From: an uncultured Propionibacteriaceae bacterium
GTDB lineage: Bacteria > Actinomycetota > Actinomycetes > Propionibacteriales > Propionibacteriaceae
DNA length: 64,000 nucleotides
Reading direction: 5' to 3'
Assembly: GCA_937965785.1 (NCBI GenBank)
Contig: CALCKT010000062.1
Coordinates: 1 to 64,000 of the forward strand
Numbering within the stretch: the stretch's first letter is position 1; every line of letters starts with the position of its first letter. The notes beneath the pieces are model-generated. The model searched no databases. It was not told the DNA's origin and worked only from the letters and a program-made list of their open reading frames with translations. Positions 43,489-51,957 of this stretch are shown piece by piece. The position numbers and the translations under genes are program-made.

Positions 43489-44172
43489 ATGATGACGGCC
43501 ACCGGCGCTGACGTGACCCGGGTCGCGGAGGACTACCTCGCGCTGATCTGGAAGGCCTGCGAATGGCCCGACGACGGACGTCGTCCGAACACCACCGACC
43601 TGGCCGCCGCCCTCGGTGTCACCCCCTCCACGGTCTCGGCCAGCCTGAAACGCCTGGCCAAGGAGGGAATGATCAAGTACCGCCCCTACGGCAACATCGA
43701 ACTGACCGAGGAGGGCGAACGGATCGGGCGTGCGGTGGTGCGGCGTCACCGCATCATCGAGACCTACCTGGTCACGTCGCTGGGCATGCCCTGGGACCAG
43801 GTCCACGACGAGGCCGACCGGCTTGAGCACGCCGCATCCGAGGCGCTCGTCGACCGGATGGACGAGATCCTCGGCCACCCGGAAGCGGATCCGCACGGCG
43901 ACCCGATCCCGAGGAGCGGCAACACCAACCACCTGGGGGTGGTGCTGATCGCCCACGTCGCAGCGGGCGCCAAGGTGCGGGTGGCGCGGGTCTCGGACTC
44001 CAACCCGGAGATTCTCCGGTTCCTCACGGAACGCGGCATAGCCATCGGGACACGCCTGGAGGTGCTGTCCGGGCTGTCCGGGATGGGGCTGATGGCCGTC
44101 GGCCACGAGGGAACCGAGATCGAGCTCAGCGCGCCGATAGCCGAGGCGATCCACGTCGCGCCCGTGGGTTGA
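43489..44172 (+). CDS. mntR: DtxR/MntR family metal-dependent regulator
   Basis: 227 aa (two adjacent ATGs at 43489 and 43492). HTH DLAAALGVTPSTVSASLKRLAKEGMIKY (about 37-65, quoted in parts: TPSTVSASLKRL), the wing, and a dimerisation region with HRIIETYLVTSLGMPWDQVHDEADRLEH carrying metal ligands, then a C-terminal FeoA-like SH3 domain (about 160-227). The neighbour is MntP, so Mn2+ is the likely co-effector; iron is possible. AAGAAGGA ribosome site. Confidence 0.88.
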   Translation: MMTATGADVTRVAEDYLALIWKACEWPDDGRRPNTTDLAAALGVTPSTVSASLKRLAKEGMIKYRPYGNIELTEEGERIGRAVVRRHRIIETYLVTSLGMPWDQVHDEADRLEHAASEALVDRMDEILGHPEADPHGDPIPRSGNTNHLGVVLIAHVAAGAKVRVARVSDSNPEILRFLTERGIAIGTRLEVLSGLSGMGLMAVGHEGTEIELSAPIAEAIHVAPVG

Positions 44173-44178
44173 GGTTTC

Positions 44179-45435
44179 CTACCGCAGCAGGTCGTCGTGG
44201 TGGCCGACGTGGACCAGTTCAATGGTGCCGTCCGGGTACTGCCACCAGGTCAACCGCGCCGCCCCGGGGGCCCCGCGCTTGACATACGTCCGCCACGGAA
44301 CGGCGCCCTCGGGAATGGACTTCTGGATCACCGACCTGCCCGGAATGATGAATTGGTGGGTTTTCCTCCGGTCCCAGGCGTGACCGGATAGAACGTCAAC
44401 CACGACCTGGATGATTTTCGCCCTGCCGCGCAACAGCTCCGCTTCCATGGAGTCGAGGAATCCTTCGCCGATGATGTAGGGACTCAGCGATTCCCCGCGT
44501 TCTTCCTCCGGGTTTCCGGTCAGCCATTCATATTCCACTTCCCAGCGGAATTGTTTTTCCGGGTCGCTGTAGACCCGGGGATATCCGCGACGTTCCTCCT
44601 GATCGGCCATTCGGCGGCGCAGGTGATCCAGTTCCTCCTCCGCCGCGTCGGCGCGGGAACGTTCCCTCGCCAAGGATTCGTGATCGCTGTCGAGAAGCAG
44701 CATGAGGTCGTCGATTATGGAACTGCGAAGCTTGTTCGCAATCCGCTCCGTCTGGGTGTCCAACAGGTTTTTCAGTTCGGTGGCGCTGAGTCCCGTGACG
44801 GTTGATTCGGGTGGCGCCGGGGCCGGTTCGGGGGTGGCCGGCGCAGGGGCCGGGCGAGGGGGTCCCGGTTTGGGAGCCGGCCCCGGTTTCGGGGCACGCG
44901 AACTCGGTGGTCCCGGTTTCGGGACCTTCAGGGCCCGGGCGGGGGCGGATGGCGCGACGTCCAGGGAGGACCTGAATCGGTTGAGAGCGGCCATCTGGTC
45001 CTCGGACAGGGCCTGTGGTGGGGTGCTCGCGCCGACCTGACGTGGGCCTCCGATCCCTTGGTGGGATTTGACGTAATCCGCTATTTCGAGGCAGGCGCTG
45101 TCGGCGTCGTCTCCCGGATAGACCCGGAACAGTCGGTGTCGTCGCCAGTGGTCCGTTCTGGCGGCCCCCGCGAGGATCACCCGGATGCCGCCGCCATAAA
45201 CCTGGAATTGAGGATCCACGGTGTCCGATAGTCGCTCGGAGGCGGTCATTGAATCAAGGACGGCCAATTCGGTTCCGGGAACCAGGTGCTGGGCCAGTAG
45301 CTTGGAATCGATCCGGGGTCGGTTCGTGTCGCTGGCAGGAGACACCACCACCAGGGCGCCGTCGCGTGACGAATCGAAAATCCTGCTCACCAGAATTCCG
45401 ACATCGTTGACTCCGACCCGCCACTCGGAAACCAC
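44179..45435 (-). CDS. Unknown protein with proline-rich linker and coiled coil
   Basis: 418 aa, not recognised. N-terminal globular region (about 1-155) includes RIFDSSRDGALVVVSPASDT and YGGGIRVILAGAARTD; a Pro/Ala-rich linker (about 195-240); a coiled coil (about 265-310); and a C-terminal domain (about 320-418) with HQFIIPGRSVIQKSIPEG and ending RLTWWQYPDGTIELVHVGHH. GTG start 45435 has GGAGAGGG upstream; the frame to 45531 is longer but lacks a ribosome site. The codon use matches neighbours. Linker plus coiled coil suggests a scaffold or effector, but no function can be assigned. Confidence 0.6.
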   Translation of the reverse strand: MVSEWRVGVNDVGILVSRIFDSSRDGALVVVSPASDTNRPRIDSKLLAQHLVPGTELAVLDSMTASERLSDTVDPQFQVYGGGIRVILAGAARTDHWRRHRLFRVYPGDDADSACLEIADYVKSHQGIGGPRQVGASTPPQALSEDQMAALNRFRSSLDVAPSAPARALKVPKPGPPSSRAPKPGPAPKPGPPRPAPAPATPEPAPAPPESTVTGLSATELKNLLDTQTERIANKLRSSIIDDLMLLLDSDHESLARERSRADAAEEELDHLRRRMADQEERRGYPRVYSDPEKQFRWEVEYEWLTGNPEEERGESLSPYIIGEGFLDSMEAELLRGRAKIIQVVVDVLSGHAWDRRKTHQFIIPGRSVIQKSIPEGAVPWRTYVKRGAPGAARLTWWQYPDGTIELVHVGHHDDLLR

Positions 45436-45782
45436 AATCCCTCTCCCTTGACACAGCCCGTTTCGGTCGACAAGCAATCGCTGCCGCCACCCCGACGCGA
45501 AGTAGTCGCCAGCGATCCGGCTACAACCCATTGTTGCAGAGTCCGCAACAGGACCAAATACGACGAGCCGGCGGGGTGTTCGTCGCCCGAGAATCGTGCA
45601 AAATTAGAAGTTTCGGCCAGGGAGGGGCGACGGGGGCAACGTGGATGTGATGCTTCCTTGCTCCCTTCCTGAGCTCGGTCGCGTCGGATCGTGTCTTGTG
45701 GCGTGCATCACGAATGCAGCAGCTGAGTTGACGAAGGCCCTCCGGCCAGGTGTCTTCCGTGGTCAGAGGGCCTTTCACAGGG
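45436..45782. other. Intergenic region upstream of the unknown gene
   Basis: 347 bp with no gene on either strand. It contains the promoter region of the unknown gene (minus strand) and, at its right end, a hairpin (45733-45776) that fits a terminator for the minus-strand tRNA-Pro. Confidence 0.6.
45733..45776 (-). terminator. Terminator hairpin of tRNA-Pro
   Basis: GAAGGCCCTC (45733-45742) pairs with GAGGGCCTTTC (45766-45776), directly past the tRNA 3' end on the minus strand. No long T-run follows. Confidence 0.5.
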
Positions 45783-45856
45783 TCGGGGTGACAGGATTTG
45801 AACCTGCGGCCTCGTCGTCCCGAACGACGCGCGCTACCAAGCTGCGCCACACCCCG
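45783..45856 (-). tRNA. tRNA-Pro (CGG)
   Basis: 74-nt minus-strand cloverleaf. Acceptor CGGGGTG pairs with CACCCCG, discriminator A at 45783, anticodon loop CGTTCGGGACG giving CGG, T-arm GGTTCAAATCC. The CCA end is not encoded. Confidence 0.95.
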
Positions 45857-45933
45857 GTGGCTCGTCCGAGCCAGCGGAAAGAATATACCAGCGCAGGCGC
45901 GCGGGTGAAATCGTCGCCCGGGTCGCGGTTTCC

Positions 45934-47214
45934 TCAGGTGGCGGCGTCGATCCTTCCCAGGATCACCGGGTCGGGGGTGACCGGGTTCCCGGAGTAGGTG
46001 ACAGCGCCGTCGAGGGCCTCCAGGGCGCGGTCGAAGCGCTCCGGTGTGGCGGTGTGGAGGGTGAACAGCGGGGCTCCCCGGGTGATGTGGTCGCCGGGTT
46101 TGGCGTGCATCTCGAGGCCCGCGACCGCCTGCACGTCGTCCTCCTTGCGGGCCCGGCCCGCCCCCAGCCGCCAAGCCGCAACCCCGACCGCCATCGCGTC
46201 CAGGCGCGCGACGTACCCGTCGGTTTCCGCGGCGACGACGTGGGTGTGCTCCGCCACCGGCAGGGGCGCGTCGGGGTCGCCGCCCTGCGCCGCGACCATG
46301 CGCCGCCACACGTCCATCGCGCGGCCGTCCTGCAGCGCCGGGGCCGGGTCGACGTCGGGTTTGCCGGCGGCGGCCAGCATCTCGCGGGCGAGTCGCACGG
46401 TCAGTTCCACCACGTCGCGCGGGCCGCCGCCCGCCAGCACCTCCAGCGATTCGCGGACCTCGAGTGCGTTCCCTGCGGTCCGGCCGAGGGGGGTGTCCAT
46501 GTTCGTCAGCAGCGCGACGGTGTTGACGCCCGCGTCCGTTCCCAGCGCCACCATGGTGCGGGCCAGCTCCTCCGCGCGGTCGCGGGTCTTCATGAACGCG
46601 CCCGAACCGACCTTCACGTCCAGCACCAGCGCCCCCGTGCCCTCCGCGATCTTCTTGCTCATGATCGACGACGCGATCAGCGGGATGGCCTCGACGGTGC
46701 CGGTGGCATCGCGCAGGGCGTAGAGCTTCTTGTCGGCCGGCGCCAGGCCGGAACCGGCGGCGCAGACCACCGCTCCGACATCGGCCAGCTGCGCCAGCAA
46801 CTCCTCGTTGTCCAGGGCGGCGCGCCAGCCCGGGATGGCTTCCATCTTGTCGAGGGTGCCACCCGTGTGCCCCAGGCCGCGTCCCGACAGCTGCGGCACC
46901 GCCACGTCGAAGGCCGCCACCAGGGGAGCCAGGGGCAGGGTGATCTTGTCGCCGACCCCGCCCGTGGAGTGCTTGTCGGCGGTGGGTTTGCCCAGCGACG
47001 AGAAGTCCATGCGCTGGCCGGAGGCGATCATCGCGGCGGTCCAGCGGGCGATCTCGTCGCGGTCCATGCCGTTGAGCAGGATCGCCATCGCCAGCGCCGA
47101 CATCTGCTCGTCGGCCACCACCCCGTCGGTGTAGGCCCGGATCACCCAGTCGATCTGGTCGTCGCTGAGCCTGCCGCCGTCGCGTTTGGTGGAGATGACC
47201 TCTATGGCGTCCAT
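45934..47214 (-). CDS. deoA: Thymidine/pyrimidine-nucleoside phosphorylase
   Basis: 426 aa. Phosphorolyses thymidine/deoxyuridine (and in some homologs uridine). KHSTGGVGDKITLPLAP (about 81-97), GRGLGHTGGTLDKMEAIPG and VKVGSGAFMKT are the phosphate- and nucleoside-site blocks. ATG 47214 has a -10-like TAGACT seven bases upstream, indicating a leaderless transcript. Divergent from the MFS gene. Confidence 0.94.
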   Translation of the reverse strand: MDAIEVISTKRDGGRLSDDQIDWVIRAYTDGVVADEQMSALAMAILLNGMDRDEIARWTAAMIASGQRMDFSSLGKPTADKHSTGGVGDKITLPLAPLVAAFDVAVPQLSGRGLGHTGGTLDKMEAIPGWRAALDNEELLAQLADVGAVVCAAGSGLAPADKKLYALRDATGTVEAIPLIASSIMSKKIAEGTGALVLDVKVGSGAFMKTRDRAEELARTMVALGTDAGVNTVALLTNMDTPLGRTAGNALEVRESLEVLAGGGPRDVVELTVRLAREMLAAAGKPDVDPAPALQDGRAMDVWRRMVAAQGGDPDAPLPVAEHTHVVAAETDGYVARLDAMAVGVAAWRLGAGRARKEDDVQAVAGLEMHAKPGDHITRGAPLFTLHTATPERFDRALEALDGAVTYSGNPVTPDPVILGRIDAAT

Positions 47215-47265
47215 GTTGATGAGTCTAGGACCCGTTCGGTGAAAGGTTTCGTCGTGGGTGTGGAG

Positions 47266-47293
47266 GATTTTGTACCGTGTACGCCACAAAATC
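47266..47293. promoter_or_regulatory. Inverted repeat in the deoA-MFS divergent promoter
   Basis: GATTTTGT (47266-47273) and ACAAAATC (47286-47293) form an 8-bp perfect inverted repeat with a 12-bp centre, between two divergent starts; a candidate operator for both. Confidence 0.5.
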
Positions 47294-47317
47294 TTTCACA
47301 ATGACATAATCCCGGAG

Positions 47318-48493
47318 ATGAGTGCTGACGCCCGGCGGGCCCGGTGGGGTGTCGTCATGCTGTTCTGGTTGAACGGGGTGGCGTGGTCGTCGATCCTGCC
47401 CAGATATCCCGAGATCAAGGAGTCCCTGAGGCTCGACGACCAGTGGTGGGGCATCGCGGTGGCGATCGGTCCTATCGGCGGCCTGGTCGCGGGCCTGGTG
47501 ACGGCCGCGCTGATCCGGCGGTACTCGTCGGCGTGGGTGTCGGTGGTCTCGCAGGTGGTGGGGATCGCCGTGCTGAACCTCATCGGCAACGCCCCTGCGG
47601 CCTGGGTGTTCGCGGTGGGGGTGTTCCTGATGGCGAGCCTCGACACGCTGACCGACATCTCGATGAACGCCCACGGACTGCGTGTCCAGGAACTCTACGG
47701 CCGCCCGATCCTCAACAGTTTCCACGGTTGGTGGTCGATCGGCGCGGTGTGCGGGGGTTTCATTGGTTCCGCCGCTCGGCAGGCGGGGATTCCCGTCTGG
47801 GCGCAGTGCATCGCGGCGACGGTGGTTTTCGGTGGGATGTCGCTGGGTGCGAAGACCTTGCTGCTTCCCGGCCTGGACCACGACCCGCAGGCCGAGAGGA
47901 GCCGGCAACAGCGACGGCGGCGTCTGACTGCCGGTACCTTCGTGCGACTCGCGGCGCTCGGACTGCTCGGCGCCTCGGCCGGGCTGATGGAGGACACCGG
48001 TTCCACCTGGGGTGCGATCTACCTGGACCGGCAGTTCGAGGTCATCCCGTTCGTGGCGGGCATGGCCTTCGTCGGGTTGCAGGGGGCGCAGCTGATCGGC
48101 CGGTTCACCGGCGACGCCCTGGTGTCGCGGATCGGCCCGCGACTCGCCGTCGTGCAGGGCGGCATCATCGCTTTCATCGGCATGGGATTGTCGCTGATCT
48201 GGCCGTCGCCGACCACCGCGATCCTGGGTTTCGCCTGCGTCGGCTGGGGTGTCGCGACGGCGATCCCATCGGCCATGCACGCCGCCGACGAGCTACCCGA
48301 CATGAACCACGGCGACGGGCTGATGATCGTCACCTGGATGATGAGGATCGGATTCTTCGCGGGTCCGCCGCTGATCGGCTCCTTGTCGGAGGCCACCGAT
48401 CTGCGCCTGGCGCTGTGGGTGGTCCCGGCCTTCGCGGTCGTGATCCTGGTGCTGAGCCCGTCGCTGGGCCGGGATGTCGGTGGGAGGCGGTGA
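47318..48493 (+). CDS. MFS transporter
   Basis: 391 aa, about twelve membrane helices, of the YbjJ/FucP-like MFS group: MLFWLNGVAWSSILPRYPEIKESL in helix 1 (quoted in part: NGVAWSSILPRYPEIK), ISMNAHGLRVQELYGRPILNSFHG between helices 4 and 5 (quoted in part: ISMNAHGLRVQE) and SFHGWWSIGAVCG. Substrate unknown; divergence from deoA suggests nucleoside or sugar. ATG 47318 has CATAAT eight bases upstream, again consistent with a leaderless start. Confidence 0.85.
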   Translation: MSADARRARWGVVMLFWLNGVAWSSILPRYPEIKESLRLDDQWWGIAVAIGPIGGLVAGLVTAALIRRYSSAWVSVVSQVVGIAVLNLIGNAPAAWVFAVGVFLMASLDTLTDISMNAHGLRVQELYGRPILNSFHGWWSIGAVCGGFIGSAARQAGIPVWAQCIAATVVFGGMSLGAKTLLLPGLDHDPQAERSRQQRRRRLTAGTFVRLAALGLLGASAGLMEDTGSTWGAIYLDRQFEVIPFVAGMAFVGLQGAQLIGRFTGDALVSRIGPRLAVVQGGIIAFIGMGLSLIWPSPTTAILGFACVGWGVATAIPSAMHAADELPDMNHGDGLMIVTWMMRIGFFAGPPLIGSLSEATDLRLALWVVPAFAVVILVLSPSLGRDVGGRR

Positions 48494-48538
48494 CACCCTC
48501 TCGGTTTCCGGTCAGAGGTGTGAAGTAGAGTGTGAAGC

Positions 48539-49351
48539 ATGACGAGGGAGAGATTTCGCCCATTCACGGGAGACGCGGCGTCACGTGTGAACCTGGAGAA
48601 GAATGCGCTGGCCTTGGTGCTGTGCCAGGTGCGTTGGCCGGATCTTCGGAACCTTCGTGATCCGGAGCAGCTCGGTGCACTGGTCAGATCCTTGGATGAA
48701 GCCTTCACGGACTATCCCGAGGTACGGGAGGGGCAGGAGCTGGCTTTCAACATCACGCCGGTCGGTGTCGCGCCCGTTCCGGGGGAGCAGACGCATGATT
48801 GGCTCTCGGGGGACGGGGCCTGGATCGCAACGTTTTCAAAACACTCCTTTTCGCTGTCCTGCCTCCGCGGTTACACCCGCTTCGAAGAATTCACCGAGCG
48901 CCTGCAACCCCTTCTCGACAGCGTCCTCGCGGAGGTTCGCCCACCCAGGCTGGAACGTGTCGGGGTCCGCTATGTCAACAGGTTCTCGGATGACGACGTG
49001 CTGACGAACCCTGCGGCGATGTTTCACGGTTTCGGGCAGCCGCTCACGGCTGCGGATGATTCCGTGCAACTCCTCAACGCCACCCAGCAGTGCACGTACA
49101 GGATCGACGACCTGCTGCTCCAAGTGCGATCCGGCTATGTGCCCCCCGAACAGACGGTCGACCCGATGATCCCCCCAGTGGCAGGAAACAGCTGGGTCCT
49201 TGACCTGGATTCCTTCAAACAGGATGCCACCGTCGCCGATTCCGGGACGGTTATGGCAGTGGTTCAGAAACTTGCGGACATCAACTACGACTATTTCAAG
49301 CATGCGGCCACCGACGCGTTCCTCGAGGTGCACGGTGGAGGAGGATCATGA
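48539..49351 (+). CDS. TIGR04255 family protein
   Basis: 270 aa. Cytoplasmic, no membrane segments. LALVLCQVRWPDLRNL at the N-terminus (residues 24-39), SLSCLRGYTRFEEFTERLQPLL (quoted in part: YTRFEEFTERL), and RLERVGVRYVNRF near residue 140 fit the sporadic TIGR04255 family, whose function is unknown. First gene of a three-gene overlapped operon. -10-like TAGAGT eight bases before the ATG suggests a leaderless start. Confidence 0.75.
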   Translation: MTRERFRPFTGDAASRVNLEKNALALVLCQVRWPDLRNLRDPEQLGALVRSLDEAFTDYPEVREGQELAFNITPVGVAPVPGEQTHDWLSGDGAWIATFSKHSFSLSCLRGYTRFEEFTERLQPLLDSVLAEVRPPRLERVGVRYVNRFSDDDVLTNPAAMFHGFGQPLTAADDSVQLLNATQQCTYRIDDLLLQVRSGYVPPEQTVDPMIPPVAGNSWVLDLDSFKQDATVADSGTVMAVVQKLADINYDYFKHAATDAFLEVHGGGGS

Positions 49352-49860
49352 TGGCTTCCCAGATGACGGCTGTTGCCGTGCCCTTCCTGATGCCCTTCGC
49401 ACTTGCCGGCGGGGTGAGTGGAATGCAGGGGACATTCACATCCCTGCCCACCATGTCGGCGGTGGTAGATCGCGTGGTTGTCGCCGTTCCTGCAGGTGAC
49501 CGGGGTCTGCCCCTCCGGGTCGGAAATCCGGAGAAACAGCGACCCCTGCCGGAGCGTGTGTCGAGGCTGCGTGATTCCTCCGGACTGAGCGCGCAGCAGC
49601 TTGCCCGACTGTTCGGTGTGTCGCGGCGTTCCATCAATCACTGGCTCAGCGGGAAACCCATGGCCGACGAACACGCGACCCGGCTCGGCAGGCTTGAAAC
49701 CGCTATCGCTCAGCTCCCTGAAGGGGCTGGCATCGAACGTCGTCGAGCATTGTTGGCGGGCGATGGGGGGCCGAGCCTTTATCAGAAGCTCTGCGCCGAG
49801 GTTCGTTCCCCGGACCCGCTCCAGGGCGTTGGCCTGACCGTGGAGGAGCAGGTGCGGTGA
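49348..49860 (+). CDS. HTH (XRE-like) DNA-binding protein
   Basis: 170 aa. The N-terminus is a hydrophobic low-complexity segment (MASQMTAVAVPFLMPFALAG), the middle has a helix-turn-helix (LSAQQLARLFGVSRRSINHWLSG, about 87-109; quoted in part SAQQLARLFGVSRRSINHWL), and the C-terminus is helical. Stop/start overlaps on both sides (ATGATG and GTGA) tie it to the neighbouring genes. Regulator or module partner. Confidence 0.7.
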   Translation: MMASQMTAVAVPFLMPFALAGGVSGMQGTFTSLPTMSAVVDRVVVAVPAGDRGLPLRVGNPEKQRPLPERVSRLRDSSGLSAQQLARLFGVSRRSINHWLSGKPMADEHATRLGRLETAIAQLPEGAGIERRRALLAGDGGPSLYQKLCAEVRSPDPLQGVGLTVEEQVR

Positions 49861-50554
49861 CATCCGTGGTTGGGTCGGATCCTGAGGGGCAGGAGATGAT
49901 GCAGGGGGACTGGGTGCGGTTGGCCGCTCCCTTTCAGTTACCGGCATGCCCAGACGTCCCCGTTTCCAATGTCGTGATCATCAGTCAGACCTGCGATGTC
50001 GTCCAGAAAACGCGGAAATGCATACTGATCGCCCCGATCGCACAGGCATCTGAGGACGAGTACCGGGAAGCCGTCAGAGGCAAACGCCCTTTGCTGCTGG
50101 CCTTTCCCGCTCAGGACGATGCTCCTGTCGTGCTGCTGGAACACGCGACTTCCGTTCCCAAGACCCTGTTGGCTGACGCAGCTTTGGTGCGGAGACTGTC
50201 CCATGAGCCAGCTTCTCACGCCGCCCGGGACTTCGCCCGGAGGGTTGGTTCCGCCCATTCACGGTTCCCCATACCTGACGAAGCGGTTCCTGCTCTCAGT
50301 AAGTTCACGGACCGGATCCGCAAAGAGGCCCCGAAAGACAGATCCGTCGGGCGGGTACTGAAACGTGTCAGGGAGATCCGCGTCGAGTCGCGGACTGCTT
50401 GGAGGGCTTGGTCCGACCGGATGATGTCGTCACGAGCTGCGAGGTCGAGGCGATCTCTGAGGATGATTTCTCATACGCGCAGTACCGGGTAAGTGAGAGC
50501 CTCAATTTTGAGGCAATGTCGGTCACGCCCGCGCGTCCCGAAGGTAAGGGGTGA
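49857..50554 (+). pseudogene. Third operon protein, apparently -1 frameshifted
   Basis: Starts GTG 49857 (overlapping the HTH stop) and reads clearly through NVVIISQTCDVVQKTRK and PIPDEAVPALSKFTDRIRK to about residue 178. From about 50385 the same frame becomes Arg/Ser-rich and stops at 50492, whereas the -1 frame continues as normal protein (LVRPDDVVTSCEVEAISEDD, then FSYAQYRVSESLNFEAMSV) with GC-rich third positions to a stop at 50552-50554. Either a base is missing at about 50380-50395 (mutation or sequencing error) or the ribosome slips -1. The unshifted product would be 211 aa. Family not recognised; SQTCD motif is striking. Confidence 0.65.
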
Positions 50555-50770
50555 AGCGTCCAGCAGGATCTAAGCGCGGCAACTGCGGGAGTGCCGTCCA
50601 CCAGTTGACACCAATGCTCTGAGTGCATTCACGCCGGGTTTCAATCCTCGATTGGGTGCCGCACCCCGAGCGAAATCCAACGGGAATGGAAACAAATCGA
50701 GATGGCAGCCTAACCCGTAATCCAAGGTTTTTCGCCACTGTCTACAAAACCTACAACAGCCCGGTTTTCG

Positions 50771-51805
50771 TCAGGACAGCCAGGAGACCAGTGCCACCAG
50801 CAATGTCGACGGCACCGTCACCAGGGCCAGGCCCAGCCCGTAGGCCTTGGGTGATCTATGCACCACCGCCACGAACTCCCGCAACATTGCGCTGGGCCAG
50901 TAGTACCACGCGGTACGCGCCCCCAACACCTGGATGCCCGTGCCCAGGTCATGGGCCAACAGCGCGGCACGCATCGCGTGGTAATTGCTGGTGACCGCGA
51001 TTCCCGTGGCCTGTGGTCCCAGACGCGGCTCGGCCCGGACCAGATCCGTCGACATCTGGAAGTTCTCCCGGGTGGTCGTGGAGTGGTCCTCCAACACCAG
51101 GGCGGCTTCCGGGATACCCTGCTCCAGTGCGTAGTCAGCCATTGCCCGGGCTTCACTGACGGGTTCATCAGGACCCTGCCCACCACTCATCACCAGCAGC
51201 GGACGCCGTCCAGCATCAACCTCACCCCGCCACACCCCAAGGGCCCGGTCAATGCGTCCGGCCAACAGCGGGGTGACCTTCCCGGAAGGAACCCCGGCAC
51301 CCAGCACCATGATGAAATCCGGGTGGATTCTCCGGACTATACGTTGGTAGAACCAGGAGTACCCGACGAAGCAGAAGAACATCAGCGCCACCCAGCCGGT
51401 GGTGAACATGATGAACGTCGGGACGGGAAAGGCTCGTCTTTCCCCGGTAAGAACCACGGCGATACAAACAACCATTGCCGCAACCAGCCCGACGCCAGCG
51501 AGCAGGGACAACGAGTGGGCCAAGGAGAAACGTTCTCTGCAGAGCATGACCAAACCGTTGAGGATGAGGAAACCCGCCAAGCCGATGGCCAGCAGGGGGG
51601 ACATGAGCACAAGGAAACCCAGCCCCACCAGTGGGGCCGCGAAACCGAGGACCGCCAGCGTCTGGATGCCGAGCAGCAGGGTGGCGGTGATCCACCCGGC
51701 ATTGGCCAGTCGCCGTGGTTCCTGGCGGATACGTCGCCATGTCGCCCACCCCACGATGAGCAAGGCCACCAGCAGTATCAATCCGATCAGGGTGCTCAAA
51801 TCCAC
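50771..51805 (-). CDS. YdcF family (DUF218) membrane protein
   Basis: 344 aa. Four or five N-terminal membrane helices (about 5-150) precede a DUF218/ElyC-SanA domain: DFIMVLGAGVPSGKVTPLLAGR, VMSGGQGPDEPVSEARAM, LEDHSTTTRENF and GIAVTSNYHAMRA. Homologues act in envelope metabolism. GTG start 51805. Minus strand, no close neighbour. Confidence 0.85.
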   Translation of the reverse strand: MDLSTLIGLILLVALLIVGWATWRRIRQEPRRLANAGWITATLLLGIQTLAVLGFAAPLVGLGFLVLMSPLLAIGLAGFLILNGLVMLCRERFSLAHSLSLLAGVGLVAAMVVCIAVVLTGERRAFPVPTFIMFTTGWVALMFFCFVGYSWFYQRIVRRIHPDFIMVLGAGVPSGKVTPLLAGRIDRALGVWRGEVDAGRRPLLVMSGGQGPDEPVSEARAMADYALEQGIPEAALVLEDHSTTTRENFQMSTDLVRAEPRLGPQATGIAVTSNYHAMRAALLAHDLGTGIQVLGARTAWYYWPSAMLREFVAVVHRSPKAYGLGLALVTVPSTLLVALVSWLS

Positions 51806-51957
51806 ACTGGCACGATAACCACACCATCAGAATAAAAATGCCGCTGGAGCCGTGATTCCGGGAACACTCGGGGTGATCTCAGGGACGCCGGTCAGCCCGT
51901 GGTCGCAAGACTCTTTCCGGTGTGACGAACCCAGGTCCGCTGCCCGGAGCTACCGGT

